Origin: an uncultured Oscillospiraceae bacterium | GTDB taxonomy: Bacteria > Bacillota > Clostridia > Oscillospirales > Ruminococcaceae | Assembly (NCBI GenBank): GCA_949285935.1 | Contig: CASEAH010000097.1 | Location: 20,605-84,604, forward strand | Direction: 5' to 3' | DNA length: 64,000 bases | Part shown: positions 53,444-62,789 of the stretch, piece by piece | Layout of the letters: each line of letters begins with the position of its first letter | Numbering within the stretch: position 1 is the stretch's first letter | The notes under the pieces: generated by a model | Told to the model about the DNA's origin: nothing | Database searches by the model: none | What the model saw: the letters and a program-made list of their open reading frames with translations, nothing else | Position numbers and translations under genes: made by a program

Positions 53444-54736
53444 CTATTTCTTTTTTACACTGATGACCGCCGAATAATCTCCCACTGCCCATACAAAGCC
53501 CTTGTTGGGGGCATAGATGCGCACCGGGCGCTGATACTGTCCCGTCTGGATCTCAGAATCGGACATATCGATTTCAACGACCAAATCGGTAGCCAGCAGT
53601 TTTTCAATGGTAGCTTTATCTCCTACCATCCGCACATTGTTGATGGCCGAGGTCATTACCTGCACATCGTATCCCGGGGGAACATTGATAACCGAAAAGT
53701 TGGAGGATTTGAGGTTAAAGTTTTTGGCGATAATATCCTGAGGATCGAATTCCACCACTACACTCTCGATATTATTGATGTTCACAAAACCGGCAGGCAG
53801 ACGCACATCATAGGTCAGAGTATTGTTCTGAGTCAGATCCAGCTCGGTAAAATCCACATGTCCCAGAACAATTTCATAGTAATTCTTGATGGAGTCTTCC
53901 GGAGCCGCCACCGTAATGGTCTCATTGGAAAGGCTGTACTCCAACTCTTCGATGGGGAAGCCTTCCGGCACATTGAGGAAATTGAGAGTCAGCGGCAGTT
54001 CCACAATTTTCTTCACAGGAATGGAGATATCCACTGTAGAAACGCTGGTACTGATATGGTTCTGAGAAGAGATATCGATTTTACGCCCCTCGTTGTCATA
54101 GAACTCGATTTCGGCTGTGATGATCTGAGACTGGGTCAGGGGCTCTCCAATGTCCGCTCGCACCACCGCTTTGGCAATACGGTTCAAATCCACCTCCGGG
54201 CCCACGATGGTCACCGAAGTGGGAGAAATGGCCACATCTCCCAGCATATATCCTTCATCCGGTACGGAAAGACCGTTAATATCCAGAGAAATGGGCATCC
54301 CCTTGTCCATCAGCCGGTCAAAAGTCACCCGGATCGAGGAGGGGGTGATGGATACGATCTCATACTCTCCCCCGGTATCCACAGCCTTGATATCCAACTC
54401 CTTGTTGCTGACCGGTCCGGTGATTCCGGACAGATCGGCCCGCAGCGTAATATCGTCGGCGGACAGGCTGCCTACTACCGTGCTCCTGCCATGGACCAGA
54501 ACGCTTACCGTTTCTCCCTCGCCTTCGATGACGTTGAGCCCCAGGCTGCTGAGGATTCCGGAACTGGTATCCACCGTTACCGGAACGTTGCGGATCTCCA
54601 CTGTACGCTCATCAGAGGTTACGGTAATGATCACAAACCAGCAAACCACCGCAACCGCCATGGAAAAAACCGCCGTATAGCTGGGCTTGCGGAAAATGGC
54701 GGAAAAATTGAATTTACTGAAATCTATTTTCTTCAT
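53444..54736 (-). CDS. cdaR: CdaA regulatory protein CdaR (YbbR-domain protein)
   Basis: A 430-residue protein with one N-terminal transmembrane helix (about 22-40) and four extracytoplasmic YbbR repeats, e.g. 'RTVEIRNVPVTVD', 'GMPISLDINGLSV', 'ELPLTLNFLNVPEG', 'NFSVINVPPGYDV'. It modulates the diadenylate cyclase CdaA from outside the membrane. It overlaps cdaA by 4 bp (ATGA). glmM, usually third in this operon, is absent here. Confidence 0.94.
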   Translation of the reverse strand: MKKIDFSKFNFSAIFRKPSYTAVFSMAVAVVCWFVIITVTSDERTVEIRNVPVTVDTSSGILSSLGLNVIEGEGETVSVLVHGRSTVVGSLSADDITLRADLSGITGPVSNKELDIKAVDTGGEYEIVSITPSSIRVTFDRLMDKGMPISLDINGLSVPDEGYMLGDVAISPTSVTIVGPEVDLNRIAKAVVRADIGEPLTQSQIITAEIEFYDNEGRKIDISSQNHISTSVSTVDISIPVKKIVELPLTLNFLNVPEGFPIEELEYSLSNETITVAAPEDSIKNYYEIVLGHVDFTELDLTQNNTLTYDVRLPAGFVNINNIESVVVEFDPQDIIAKNFNLKSSNFSVINVPPGYDVQVMTSAINNVRMVGDKATIEKLLATDLVVEIDMSDSEIQTGQYQRPVRIYAPNKGFVWAVGDYSAVISVKKK

Positions 54737-55623
54737 TTTTTGACCCTCCTGAAAAGCTTCTTCTTCTTTTCGGCGGCCTTATCCTCTTCTTCAATAAATT
54801 CGTCATACAGAATGGTGCTGAGGGTATTGGCGGTAATGCGGAGGTTCAGCTTTCCGTTCTGAGCCACAGTGATCCCGCCGGTTTCCTCGGAAACCACCAC
54901 CACTACCGCATCGGAAACCTCGCTGATTCCCAGAGCGGCCCGGTGACGGGTGCCCAGGGTGCGGCTGATTTCATAGTTTTCCGACAGCGGCAGGAAACAT
55001 CCCGCAGCATACAGCCGATTGTTTCGGATGACCAGCGCCCCGTCATGAAGGGGAGAGTTGGGGAAAAATACGTTTTTGATCAAATCGGAACTGGGCTGCG
55101 AATCAATGATGGTACCGGTGCTGATGATCTCACCGATTTTCGTCTCTTTTTCCATCACGATCAGAGCGCCGATCCGCTCTTTGGACAAAAGGGCACAGGC
55201 GTCGCAAATGGCATTGATGGTTTTGATGGTCTGAGAGCGTTCATACTCGCTGGAAGAGGTATTGGGACTGAACACCTGAAGATTGCTCAGACGGGACCGG
55301 CCTACCTGCTCCAGGATCTTACGAAGTTCAGGCTGGAACAGCACCACCAGAACGATAGCTCCGTATTTTACCAGCAAAGTCATAATAAAGGCCAGCATCC
55401 GGAAAGGCGTCAGCCGGGTGACTGCGTAAAGAAGCAAAATAGCAAAAACGCCTTTGATCAGCTGCTCGGCCCGGGTCTCTTTGAGAAGGCCGATGAGTTT
55501 ATAAATCAAAAATGCCACAATGGCAATATCAATGACATCATAGAGATTGGCAACCCGAAGAATGCTGACAAAATTTTCCCACAGCACCTGGGGCGTTATA
55601 GCCGAAGACGAGGCAGCAGGCAT
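54733..55623 (-). CDS. cdaA: Diadenylate cyclase CdaA
   Basis: A 296-residue enzyme making c-di-AMP from two ATP. Three N-terminal transmembrane helices (about 28-95) are followed by the DAC domain with 'PLHDGALVIRNNRL' (DGA motif, near 193) and 'LGTRHRAALGISE' (RHR motif, near 226). c-di-AMP governs potassium, osmotic and cell-wall homeostasis. The ATG at 55623 follows AAAGGAGG. It lies between the DivIVA-like gene and cdaR. Confidence 0.97.
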   Translation of the reverse strand: MPAASSSAITPQVLWENFVSILRVANLYDVIDIAIVAFLIYKLIGLLKETRAEQLIKGVFAILLLYAVTRLTPFRMLAFIMTLLVKYGAIVLVVLFQPELRKILEQVGRSRLSNLQVFSPNTSSSEYERSQTIKTINAICDACALLSKERIGALIVMEKETKIGEIISTGTIIDSQPSSDLIKNVFFPNSPLHDGALVIRNNRLYAAGCFLPLSENYEISRTLGTRHRAALGISEVSDAVVVVVSEETGGITVAQNGKLNLRITANTLSTILYDEFIEEEDKAAEKKKKLFRRVKK

Positions 55624-55804
55624 ATTGCCGGGCCTCCTTTCTTAAAATTTCTGGCCCCTTTATCGCCCATCCACAAAGTGTCTGATTTTTTCCGTCAGTC
55701 TTTGTGTCAGGCTGGATTTCCCAAGCCGCAAAGCTGGTTTGGGGGACGGGACTCTCTTTAGTTTTTGGGGCGCACTTTGACCCTGTTCTGCCCGCTCCGC
55801 CCCA

Positions 55805-56527
55805 TCAGAGGCGAATCGGGCTTCTTCGAAAAAAATGGATATCGTGGCTTTCTCCATTTTCACCGGCCAAAGAACCGGCCAACTCTTCACTGTTCTCTTT
55901 CTCACCCTGGCAGAGCCGGGTAATGGAAGCTTCCAATCCCGCCAGCGTCTGCGCGGCGGATGCCTTAAACGCTTCCAGCTCTTCCTTGAGCCGGATTACC
56001 TCTTCCGAGCGTTCCTCTGCCTTGCGGGCAGCCTGTTCCAAAAGTTCCCTGGCCTTTTCCTTGGCCTGATCCAAAATCTGAGATGCTTCTTTCTCAGTAT
56101 CAGATCCTGCTGCAGCTGTCCGCAATTCTTCCAGCTGGGCAGTCAGCTCCTGGAGCTTGGCCCCCTGCTCTGCATACCGGTTCTGCAGCTGCTTATTCAG
56201 TTCCAGCTGAATCTGCAACTCGTTATCTTTATTCCGGGCTGTCTGGATCAGCTGGTCTGCTTCCTGACGCAGCTTATCGTAAGCTGCCTTTTGTGCGGCC
56301 ACTGCCTCTTTTTCCCTGTACAGCTGGGCTTTGGCAATTTCTATCTGGCTGCCCAGTTCATCAACCATATGTTTCAGTTTGGCTGCTTCCTCTTCTGCCT
56401 TGGCCATGGCCGCCTCATGCTGGGCCTCCTTCTCCTTGGCCAGGGTATCCTGCTCATATATGTAATCCAGAACTGTTTTTTTATCAAAGCCAAACATGGC
56501 ATTGGGGAAAACCTTCTGCTGCTCCAT
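55805..56527 (-). CDS. DivIVA-like coiled-coil protein
   Basis: A 240-residue protein. N-terminal 'FPNAMFGFDKKTVLDYIYEQD' resembles the DivIVA membrane-binding head, and residues 30-220 are a continuous Ala/Glu/Lys/Gln-rich coiled coil. Such proteins mark curved membrane and organise cell poles or septa. The ATG at 56527 has GAGGAG 8 nt upstream. The C-terminus is suspicious: a run of seven T (55829-55835) precedes a short end 'RRSPIRL'; with one T fewer the frame would continue for 55 residues to 55660, ending just before cdaA. Either a frameshift, a sequencing error or transcript slippage could be involved. Confidence 0.8.
   Translation of the reverse strand: MEQQKVFPNAMFGFDKKTVLDYIYEQDTLAKEKEAQHEAAMAKAEEEAAKLKHMVDELGSQIEIAKAQLYREKEAVAAQKAAYDKLRQEADQLIQTARNKDNELQIQLELNKQLQNRYAEQGAKLQELTAQLEELRTAAAGSDTEKEASQILDQAKEKARELLEQAARKAEERSEEVIRLKEELEAFKASAAQTLAGLEASITRLCQGEKENSEELAGSLAGENGESHDIHFFRRSPIRL
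55829..55835 (-). repeat. Seven-T homopolymer near the end of the DivIVA-like gene
   Basis: Seven Ts on the coding strand (seven As on the plus strand). In the current frame translation stops 11 codons later; loss of one T joins a 55-codon open tail ending at 55660. Confidence 0.9.
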
Positions 56528-56649
56528 GATCCGCACTCCTCACTATATATGGTGGTTCCATGCCCCGGAAGATCCACCTTCCCGGGAGAAAAAATATTGC
56601 CGGCTGTCGGTAGCCGGATCTTAATCTTTCCGATCCTGTAAACAGTACT

Positions 56650-56677
56650 ATTATATCATCAATTTGTAAAAAAACAA
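56650..56677 (-). promoter_or_regulatory. Promoter of divIVA-like-cdaA-cdaR unit
   Basis: On the minus strand -35 TTGTTT (56672-56677), a 16-bp spacer and a consensus -10 TATAAT (56650-56655), giving a leader of about 120 nt. Confidence 0.6.
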
Positions 56678-56832
56678 ATCTTTTCTATGACAGAAATTTC
56701 TTTTCCGCAAACCGTTTTCCCTACTATTTTCCAACTTTTTATGTAAATTTTTTCCTTATATTTTTTCTTTTTTGCCCCCCTGCTTTGACCATGGAATCTG
56801 CTTTTATCCTTTCGCCGGCCCATGCACAACGC

Positions 56833-56879
56833 AAAAACACGCCCCGACCAGCAAAACGCTGTGATCAGGGCGTGTTTTT
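56833..56879 (-). terminator. Terminator after the M42 peptidase gene
   Basis: Stem AAAAACACGCCC/GGGCGTGTTTTT (56833-56844 with 56868-56879) with an inner hairpin; T-rich on both strands, so probably bidirectional. It lies 240 bp downstream of the peptidase stop. Confidence 0.8.
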
Positions 56880-57119
56880 TCTTTATATAGTCCGCCTTTG
56901 AAGACCACAATAAACAGTTTTTACTTTCCCACATCAGTCCGAAAGGCACTATAGGAACTGTCTGTCCGTTTGGATATAAGACAGTCACAAATGCAAAATT
57001 TTCGGGATCACCATCGGTACCTCGTCCGCAAAAGCTGTATCAAAGTTACTCCGATTCTTTATCGATTAACCGATCCAACCCCCGTGCCCCCGGTCTGACG
57101 TTGTAACCCATACAAGCGG

Positions 57120-58181
57120 TTAATCAGTCTGCGCGGACATGTTCAGATAAGCGGCAAGCAGTTTCAGCGTATTGACAACGCCATCCAGATGGGACCGCTC
57201 ATAACCGTGAGATGCGTAAACACCCGGTCCAATCAGGCCATGACGTACATCATACCCCGCTGCCAGGGCTGCGTCCGCATCCGATCCGTAATGGGGGTAC
57301 ACATCCACCGCGTAATCTGCTCCCGCCTGGCGCGCCGCCAAAATCAGGGCGGTGGTAACCTCATAGCTGGATGGTCCGTGGCTATCCTTTGGGCAGATAG
57401 AAACCTGCCGTTCCGTACAAGCCAGTCCTTTTCCCACACATCCCATATCCACACTCAACAGTTCAGTCACACCGGGCGCTACCGTTCCGCAGGCGCCATG
57501 CCCCACTTCTTCATAAACTGTAACATGTACATAAGTACGACGAAGGGGCTCCTCTCCGGACTCACGCAAATACCGGGCATAGGTCAGCAGAATTGCGACA
57601 CTTAACTTATCATCCAGGAAGCGGGATTTGATGTAGCCGCTGGGGGTAATGACCGTTCTTGGATCAAAGCAAACATAATCCCCCGTCTCGATCCCCAGTT
57701 TCTTGACATCCTGGGGGGTATGGACGTCCTCATCCAGCAGCAGTTCCATGGTGTCAAAATCCCGTTTGGCGGTGCTGTAATCTCCGTTCACATGAACAGA
57801 CGCATTTTCCAGCTGGAAGGTACCGGTATATTTTCCTCCGAACCGGGTAATGACGGTACAGTTTTCTGCCTCGGTGTTCTGAGGCTGCAGCCCGCCGATA
57901 GGGGTCAGCCGTAAAGCTCCATTCTCCTTCACCCCGGCCACCATAGCGCCCAACGTATCCACATGGCCCATCAGCTGGACGGCATCTGTCTGCTGATGTC
58001 CTCCCAGATCTGCCATCACGCCGCCTTTGGTTGTCAGCCAGGCATGAAATCCCAGCGCTTCAAACTGGCTCCGCACATACTCTGATACTTCCCGGGTGTA
58101 GCCGGAAGGGCTGGGGATCCGCATCAGAACATGCAGCTGCTCCTTCATATAATCCAGCAGCCGGCTGTCTGTAACTTCCAT
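57120..58181 (-). CDS. M42 family metallopeptidase (glutamyl aminopeptidase-like)
   Basis: A 353-residue di-metal aminopeptidase. 'QLMGHVDTLGAMV' near residue 69 holds the first metal His, 'KSRFLDDKLSVAI' near 185 the bridging Asp, 'VYEEVGHGACG' near 224 the catalytic Glu pair, and 'GPGVYASHGYERSH' near 320 a final His ligand. Probably a cytoplasmic, tetrahedral oligopeptide peptidase of the FrvX/PepA type. The ATG at 58181 has AAGGGGG 7 nt upstream. It seems monocistronic between two terminators. Confidence 0.92.
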   Translation of the reverse strand: MEVTDSRLLDYMKEQLHVLMRIPSPSGYTREVSEYVRSQFEALGFHAWLTTKGGVMADLGGHQQTDAVQLMGHVDTLGAMVAGVKENGALRLTPIGGLQPQNTEAENCTVITRFGGKYTGTFQLENASVHVNGDYSTAKRDFDTMELLLDEDVHTPQDVKKLGIETGDYVCFDPRTVITPSGYIKSRFLDDKLSVAILLTYARYLRESGEEPLRRTYVHVTVYEEVGHGACGTVAPGVTELLSVDMGCVGKGLACTERQVSICPKDSHGPSSYEVTTALILAARQAGADYAVDVYPHYGSDADAALAAGYDVRHGLIGPGVYASHGYERSHLDGVVNTLKLLAAYLNMSAQTD

Positions 58182-58206
58182 TCTGTTTCCCCCTTCTTTC
58201 TTGCAT

Positions 58207-58240
58207 AAAAAGCCCCCCATCCTACGGGACAGGGGGCCTA
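58207..58240 (-). terminator. Terminator of the cmk-plsC-ispH operon
   Basis: GCCCCC/GGGGGC stem with a longer loop, followed by TTTTTATGC on the minus strand, about 45 bp after the ispH-rpsA stop. Confidence 0.8.
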
Positions 58241-58283
58241 TTTTATGATTACACAAATAATACCTGCCGGAGCAATCCTGAAA

Positions 58284-60236
58284 TTACTCCTCCACGGGAG
58301 CCTCTTCCACAGCGGCCTCGTCGGTAAGCAGCGCCTTCATAGAGAGGCTGGCACGCTTCTTTTCGTAATCCAGCTCGGTGATGACAGCATCCACTTCGTC
58401 GCCAACCTTCAGCTTGTCGGCAACCTTCTCTACCCGCTCCCGGGCAATCTGAGAAATATGAATCAGGCCGTCAATGCCGGGGATGATCTGCGCAAAGGCG
58501 CCGAAAGCGGTGATGGACATGATCTTGACATGGACCACATCGCCCACCTGATGCTGCGTCTTGATGATCTCCCAGGGGTTGTCCTCGCTCTTCTTATAGA
58601 TGAGGGAAACCTTCTTGGCCTCGGGATCGATATCCTTCACGGTGACCTCCACGGTGTCGCCGATGCTCACTACCTCAGAGGGATGCTTGACCCGCAGCCA
58701 GGTGAGGTCGGTCATGCCGATGCGGCCATCCACACCGCCCAAGTCCACAAACACGCCAAAGTTGGTGATGGACTTGACCACGCCGGTGTATACCTTGCCG
58801 GCTTCCACTTCGGCCCAGAATTTGTCGGCCAGGACCTTGCGCTGCTCACGCAGCACGGCGCTGATGGAACCCACCGCGCGGCGGCGCTGACGGTTGGTCT
58901 CCAGAATCTTGAACTCCACTTCCTTGTGGAGCAGAACATTCAAATCGCCATCGCGGGACACGCCGGACTGAGAAGCAGGGATAAAGACCTTGACGCCGTT
59001 GGTGAGAGCCAGAACGCCGCCCTTGATCACTTCCGTCACCTTACCGGTGAGGGTCTCTCCGGTCTCGCCGGCGTTCATGACCTTCTCAAAGCCAGCGGCC
59101 TGATCCAGTCTTCTCTTGGAGAGCACAGTGGTGCCTTCCACATCATTGATGCGGATGACCTGAAGCTCAATCTCGTCGCCGATCTTGACCAGATCCTCGG
59201 GCTTGGCGGCGGGATCGTCGGTCAGCTCATGAAGCGGCACATAGCAGGCATGCTTGGTGCCGATGTCTACCGAAATCTCGTTGGGCTTAATGCCTGTAAC
59301 GACGCCGGTTACCTTCTCCCCATTATATGTACTTTTGAAAGACTGATCCAGCATCTCCTCAAAAGTCATGTCATTGTTGATGTTATCGAGTCTGCTCATG
59401 GAATGTTGAACCTCCTTAATTATACAAGCCGGAGTCGAGGCGCCGGCAGTAATTCCAATAAGGTTTGCCTCGGCAAAAAACTCTTGGTGATCGTTCAGTT
59501 CTTCTGCCCTTTCCACCAAAACGGTCGGGCAGTTGTCCGCACAAATATTGTACAGCTTTTTGGTGTTGGAACTATGCCGGCCGCCAATCACTACCATTAC
59601 ATCAGCAAGACGCGATAGCTGCCGCGCCTCTTCTTGTCTTGTAACAGTGGCTTTACATATTGTATCAAAAATAATCAGATTTGTACACACTTTTTTTGCG
59701 GTTTCTGCGGATTTATTCCATTCTTGCCGGTCAAAAGTAGTCTGAGAAACCAAAACAAAGTTCAGAATTCCCTGTTTCTGTAAATTATTTACAGTTTTTT
59801 CCAGTTCCTCCGCATTTCCCACAATGCTGCTGCCGCAGCTGCAGTGCCCGGCGGTGCCCTGGACCTCGGGATGATTCCTGTCTCCCAGTATCAGGATGTG
59901 CTGATCCGCCCCCTGTTCCCCCACAATCTGGTGGATCCGCAGTACATAGGGGCAGGTTGCGTCTATATAGGATATCCCGTGGGTTTCCAGATATTCATAA
60001 ACTTTTTTAGGCACGCCATGGGAACGAATAATCACGGTTTTGTCCGGCGTGCAGTCCTCCACACGGTCCGCCACCGTTACACCCCGGGCTGCAAAGTCCT
60101 CCACTACCACCGGGTTATGGATAATCTCTCCCAGTGTACAGACGGGGCCGCCCTTCTCCGACGCCTTTTGAACGATCTCCACTGCCCGGCTGACACCAAA
60201 GCAGAAACCGGCTGTTTTGGCTACTTCAACCCTCAT
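58284..60236 (-). CDS. ispH: Fused 4-hydroxy-3-methylbut-2-enyl diphosphate reductase / ribosomal protein S1
   Basis: A 650-residue fusion. Residues 1-285 are IspH, the last MEP-pathway enzyme, with the three cluster Cys in 'GFCFGV' (Cys12), 'DATCPYV' (near 95) and 'DTICKAT' (near 192). Residues 300-640 carry four S1 RNA-binding repeats, e.g. 'GVVKSITNFGVFVDLGGVDG' and 'VKIMSITAFGAFAQIIPG', like 30S protein S1. Such fusions are known in Clostridia; the S1 half probably serves translation. The ATG at 60236 overlaps the plsC 3' end by 11 bp and has GGAGG 9 nt upstream. Confidence 0.96.
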   Translation of the reverse strand: MRVEVAKTAGFCFGVSRAVEIVQKASEKGGPVCTLGEIIHNPVVVEDFAARGVTVADRVEDCTPDKTVIIRSHGVPKKVYEYLETHGISYIDATCPYVLRIHQIVGEQGADQHILILGDRNHPEVQGTAGHCSCGSSIVGNAEELEKTVNNLQKQGILNFVLVSQTTFDRQEWNKSAETAKKVCTNLIIFDTICKATVTRQEEARQLSRLADVMVVIGGRHSSNTKKLYNICADNCPTVLVERAEELNDHQEFFAEANLIGITAGASTPACIIKEVQHSMSRLDNINNDMTFEEMLDQSFKSTYNGEKVTGVVTGIKPNEISVDIGTKHACYVPLHELTDDPAAKPEDLVKIGDEIELQVIRINDVEGTTVLSKRRLDQAAGFEKVMNAGETGETLTGKVTEVIKGGVLALTNGVKVFIPASQSGVSRDGDLNVLLHKEVEFKILETNRQRRRAVGSISAVLREQRKVLADKFWAEVEAGKVYTGVVKSITNFGVFVDLGGVDGRIGMTDLTWLRVKHPSEVVSIGDTVEVTVKDIDPEAKKVSLIYKKSEDNPWEIIKTQHQVGDVVHVKIMSITAFGAFAQIIPGIDGLIHISQIARERVEKVADKLKVGDEVDAVITELDYEKKRASLSMKALLTDEAAVEEAPVEE

Positions 60237-60840
60237 TCGCCTCGTCCTCCAGTTCCATGAGCGCCACAATACGGCCCATGATCTCTTTGCTTGCCCGCCG
60301 CAGCGAGGCAGCCCCATCGTCGGTAAGACCCAGTTCCTCAAAGGGAATGGGGGGGCCATATTTGACCCGCACCCGCTTCCACAACTTCATCCGCCCCTCA
60401 AACAGGATGGCACAGGGGATGACGTCCGCCTGGGAAAGCTTGGCGATCAGGGCGGCGCCGGACTTGGGACGCAAAGGCTTCCCATCCCGGGAGCGGGTGC
60501 CTTCGGGGAAAATCCCCAGCAGCCGTCCCTGCCGCACCAGCTCCACTGCGTGGTCAATAACAGCGGTATCCCCGGCGCCCCGGTCCACGGCAAACACTCC
60601 CAACGCATGCATCAGGCGGGCTGCCATCGGGTTGCGGAACAGCTCTGCCTTGGCCATAAAATAAATCTGCCGCGGACAGCCATGAGCCAGAAACACTGGG
60701 TCAAGAAAGCAGCGGTGGTTGCACGCCACCAGATACCCACCGGAGGCAGGGATATTTTCCAGCCCTTCGAAGGAAACCCGGAAAAGGATCCACCGCAAAA
60801 AAATGGTCACTCTTCGGGCCAAACGGTAAAAAAGCGTCAT
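60226..60840 (-). CDS. plsC: 1-acyl-sn-glycerol-3-phosphate acyltransferase (PlsC)
   Basis: A 204-residue membrane-associated acyltransferase making phosphatidic acid. 'NHRCFLDP' near residue 38 is the catalytic NHxxxxD motif, and 'IFPEGTRSRDGKP' near 110 is the second acceptor-binding motif. The N-terminal hydrophobic segment anchors it. The start ATG 60840 lies 4 bp after cmk. Typical neighbour of cmk and ispH in Clostridia. Confidence 0.94.
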   Translation of the reverse strand: MTLFYRLARRVTIFLRWILFRVSFEGLENIPASGGYLVACNHRCFLDPVFLAHGCPRQIYFMAKAELFRNPMAARLMHALGVFAVDRGAGDTAVIDHAVELVRQGRLLGIFPEGTRSRDGKPLRPKSGAALIAKLSQADVIPCAILFEGRMKLWKRVRVKYGPPIPFEELGLTDDGAASLRRASKEIMGRIVALMELEDEANEG

Positions 60841-60844
60841 AGGT

Positions 60845-61513
60845 TCACGTCCTTGTCCTGTCCTTGATGATGGAAAGCAGCAGCTCCAGGGATTGCTGAA
60901 AATCCAGCGCGGTGGTATCCGCCAGTACCGCATCGGCCGCCTGACGCAGCGGCGCCGCCGCACGGTGGGAATCATTGTAATCCCGGAGTTTGACCTCTTC
61001 CAGGACTTTTTCCCATAAAACGTCATGCCCTTTTTCCTGCAGCTCCTTCCAGCGGCGGCGCGCCCGGGCCTCGGGAGTGGCCGTCAGGAAGATTTTGACC
61101 GTGGCCTCCGGCAGGACTACCGTACCGATATCCCTGCCGTCCATAATCACGCTGTTATGCCGGGCCAGATCCCGCTGCTGCTCCAGCAAAAAGGTACGCA
61201 CCTGAGGGATGGCCGATACGTTGGAAGCAGCCATAGAGGCCTCCGGCTCCCGGATGGCCTGGGATACGTCCTCGCCGTTGAGAAAAATCTGCTGGCCCTG
61301 GGGTCCAAAGCGGAGCGAGATCTGAATTTCCGGAAGAAGGGGAACAACCTGCGCCGCGTCCGCTGTATTCTTTCCCTGTCGCAGGGCATAGACGCCAATG
61401 GCCCGGTACATGGCGCCGGTATCCACATGGATAATTCCCAGTTTTTGGGCCACAGCCTTGGCCAGGGTGCTTTTCCCGGCCCCGGCGGGGCCATCCAATG
61501 CCACAGAATACAT
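60845..61513 (-). CDS. cmk: Cytidylate kinase
   Basis: A 222-residue NMP kinase converting (d)CMP to (d)CDP. Walker A 'DGPAGAGKSTLAKAVA' at residues 7-22, 'VDTGAMYRAIGVY' near 33 and 'VIMDGRDIGTVVLP' near 122, 'RDYNDSHRAAAPL' near 180 are all family signatures. The ATG at 61513 has GGAAGG 7 nt upstream. It sits between the HI0933-type flavoprotein and plsC. Confidence 0.96.
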   Translation of the reverse strand: MYSVALDGPAGAGKSTLAKAVAQKLGIIHVDTGAMYRAIGVYALRQGKNTADAAQVVPLLPEIQISLRFGPQGQQIFLNGEDVSQAIREPEASMAASNVSAIPQVRTFLLEQQRDLARHNSVIMDGRDIGTVVLPEATVKIFLTATPEARARRRWKELQEKGHDVLWEKVLEEVKLRDYNDSHRAAAPLRQAADAVLADTTALDFQQSLELLLSIIKDRTRT

Positions 61514-61541
61514 AAGGCAACCTTCCTTTACCATCAAATCA

Positions 61542-62789
61542 TTACCATGCCAGACTGGACGCCGCCAAGAAACCGGTGGAAAACGCGATCTGAAGATTAA
61601 ATCCGCCGGTAACGGCATCCACATCCAGCACTTCTCCGGCAAAATACAAACCTGAGCAAAGCTTAGACTCCATGGTGCGGGGATCTACCTGCCGGACATC
61701 CACCCCGCCGCTGGTAACCACCGCCTCTGTCACCGGCCGCAGGGCTTTGGGCTGCAGAGAAAACTCCTTGATGACCCGTCCCAGCCGCAGCCGGTCTTCC
61801 CGGGTGATCTGGTGAACTTTGGCCTCCGGAGAAATCCCCGACAGGCGCACGACCACAGGGATCATAGTCCTCGGCAGAAGCGCTCCCAGACTGTTCTGGA
61901 AATTTCGGTTCTTCTGTTCCTCAAAGTCCCGGAGAATCCGGGCGTCCAGCTGTTCGGCAGTCAGCCCGGGCTTTAAGTCGATTGTCATCCGGTATTGCGC
62001 CGCCGGGCCTCTCATATAAGAAGAAGCGGACAAAACCAGCGGCCCCGATACGCCAAAATGGGTGAAAAGCATTTCTCCCAGTTCACTGAACAGGGGCTTC
62101 TTTTTTCCTTCTTCGTACAGCGACAGGGTAACATTTCGCAGGCTCAGCCCCATCAGGCTGGAAAAAAAGTCTCCTGCGCACTCCACCGGCACCAATGAAG
62201 CCCGGGGCTCCACAATAGTATGCCCTGCCTGACGTGCCAGACTATAGCCGCTTCCGTCCGAACCGGTGGCGGGGTAGCTCATTCCTCCGGTCGCCACCAC
62301 CACCACAGGCGCCTCCAGACAAGAGCCGTCCTCCAACCTTACACCCATCACACAACCGTTTTCCAGCAGCAGGCCTGCCGCTTTGCCGGTGACCATCTCA
62401 ACGCCGCCGTCCAGAGCAAATGCCGTCAGTGCGTCGGCAATATCCCGGGCGTTGTCCGACACGGGAAAGACCCGGTTGCCCCGCTCTGTCTTCAGCGGGA
62501 CGCCCAGGTCCTCAAACCACCGCATCACATCCTGACAGTTAAAAGCATGAATGGCGCTGAACAGGAACCGGGGGTTGGTTCGGACACTGCGGATGAATTC
62601 CTCGGGTGTGCAGTTGTTGGTAACATTGCAGCGGCCCTTGCCTGTAACCAAAATCTTGCGGGCGGGGCGTTCCCGCCGTTCCACTACTGTCACCGACGCG
62701 CCCCGGCGGGCAGCATATCCCGCACAGGTGAGGCCCGCCGCACCGCCGCCGACCACAATCACATCACTTCGCTTCACGGCCGGTTCCAT
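61542..62789 (-). CDS. HI0933-type FAD-binding flavoprotein (aminoacetone oxidase family)
   Basis: A flavoprotein of about 415 residues with N-terminal 'DVIVVGGGAAGLTCAG' FAD motif, 'GKGRCNVTNN' near 60, 'VVVATGGMSYPATGSDGSGY' (mid-protein, cited by 'ATGGMSYPATG') and the closing 'GLYFAGEVLDVDAVTGGFNLQ'. The family (YhiN/HI0933) has ill-defined function. The start is uncertain: ATG 62789, GTG 62777 or ATG 62801, all inside the 3' end of the rpiR-like gene, so the two overlap by roughly 14-38 bp. Precedes cmk, the usual Clostridia order. Confidence 0.9.
   Translation of the reverse strand: MEPAVKRSDVIVVGGGAAGLTCAGYAARRGASVTVVERRERPARKILVTGKGRCNVTNNCTPEEFIRSVRTNPRFLFSAIHAFNCQDVMRWFEDLGVPLKTERGNRVFPVSDNARDIADALTAFALDGGVEMVTGKAAGLLLENGCVMGVRLEDGSCLEAPVVVVATGGMSYPATGSDGSGYSLARQAGHTIVEPRASLVPVECAGDFFSSLMGLSLRNVTLSLYEEGKKKPLFSELGEMLFTHFGVSGPLVLSASSYMRGPAAQYRMTIDLKPGLTAEQLDARILRDFEEQKNRNFQNSLGALLPRTMIPVVVRLSGISPEAKVHQITREDRLRLGRVIKEFSLQPKALRPVTEAVVTSGGVDVRQVDPRTMESKLCSGLYFAGEVLDVDAVTGGFNLQIAFSTGFLAASSLAW

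Larger units (their letters stand above)
56528..57119. other. Intergenic region between the DivIVA-like gene and the M42 peptidase gene
   Basis: About 590 bp holding the promoter of the divIVA-cdaA unit (56650-56677), a stem of GGAAGGTGGATCTTCC type in its leader (near 56565-56585) and the terminator at 56833-56879. The part 56882-57119 shows nothing recognisable. Confidence 0.55.

Noticed and set aside
56659-56988. 109-codon open frame downstream of the M42 peptidase
   Set aside because: It runs straight through a strong terminator hairpin and has no ribosome-binding site.
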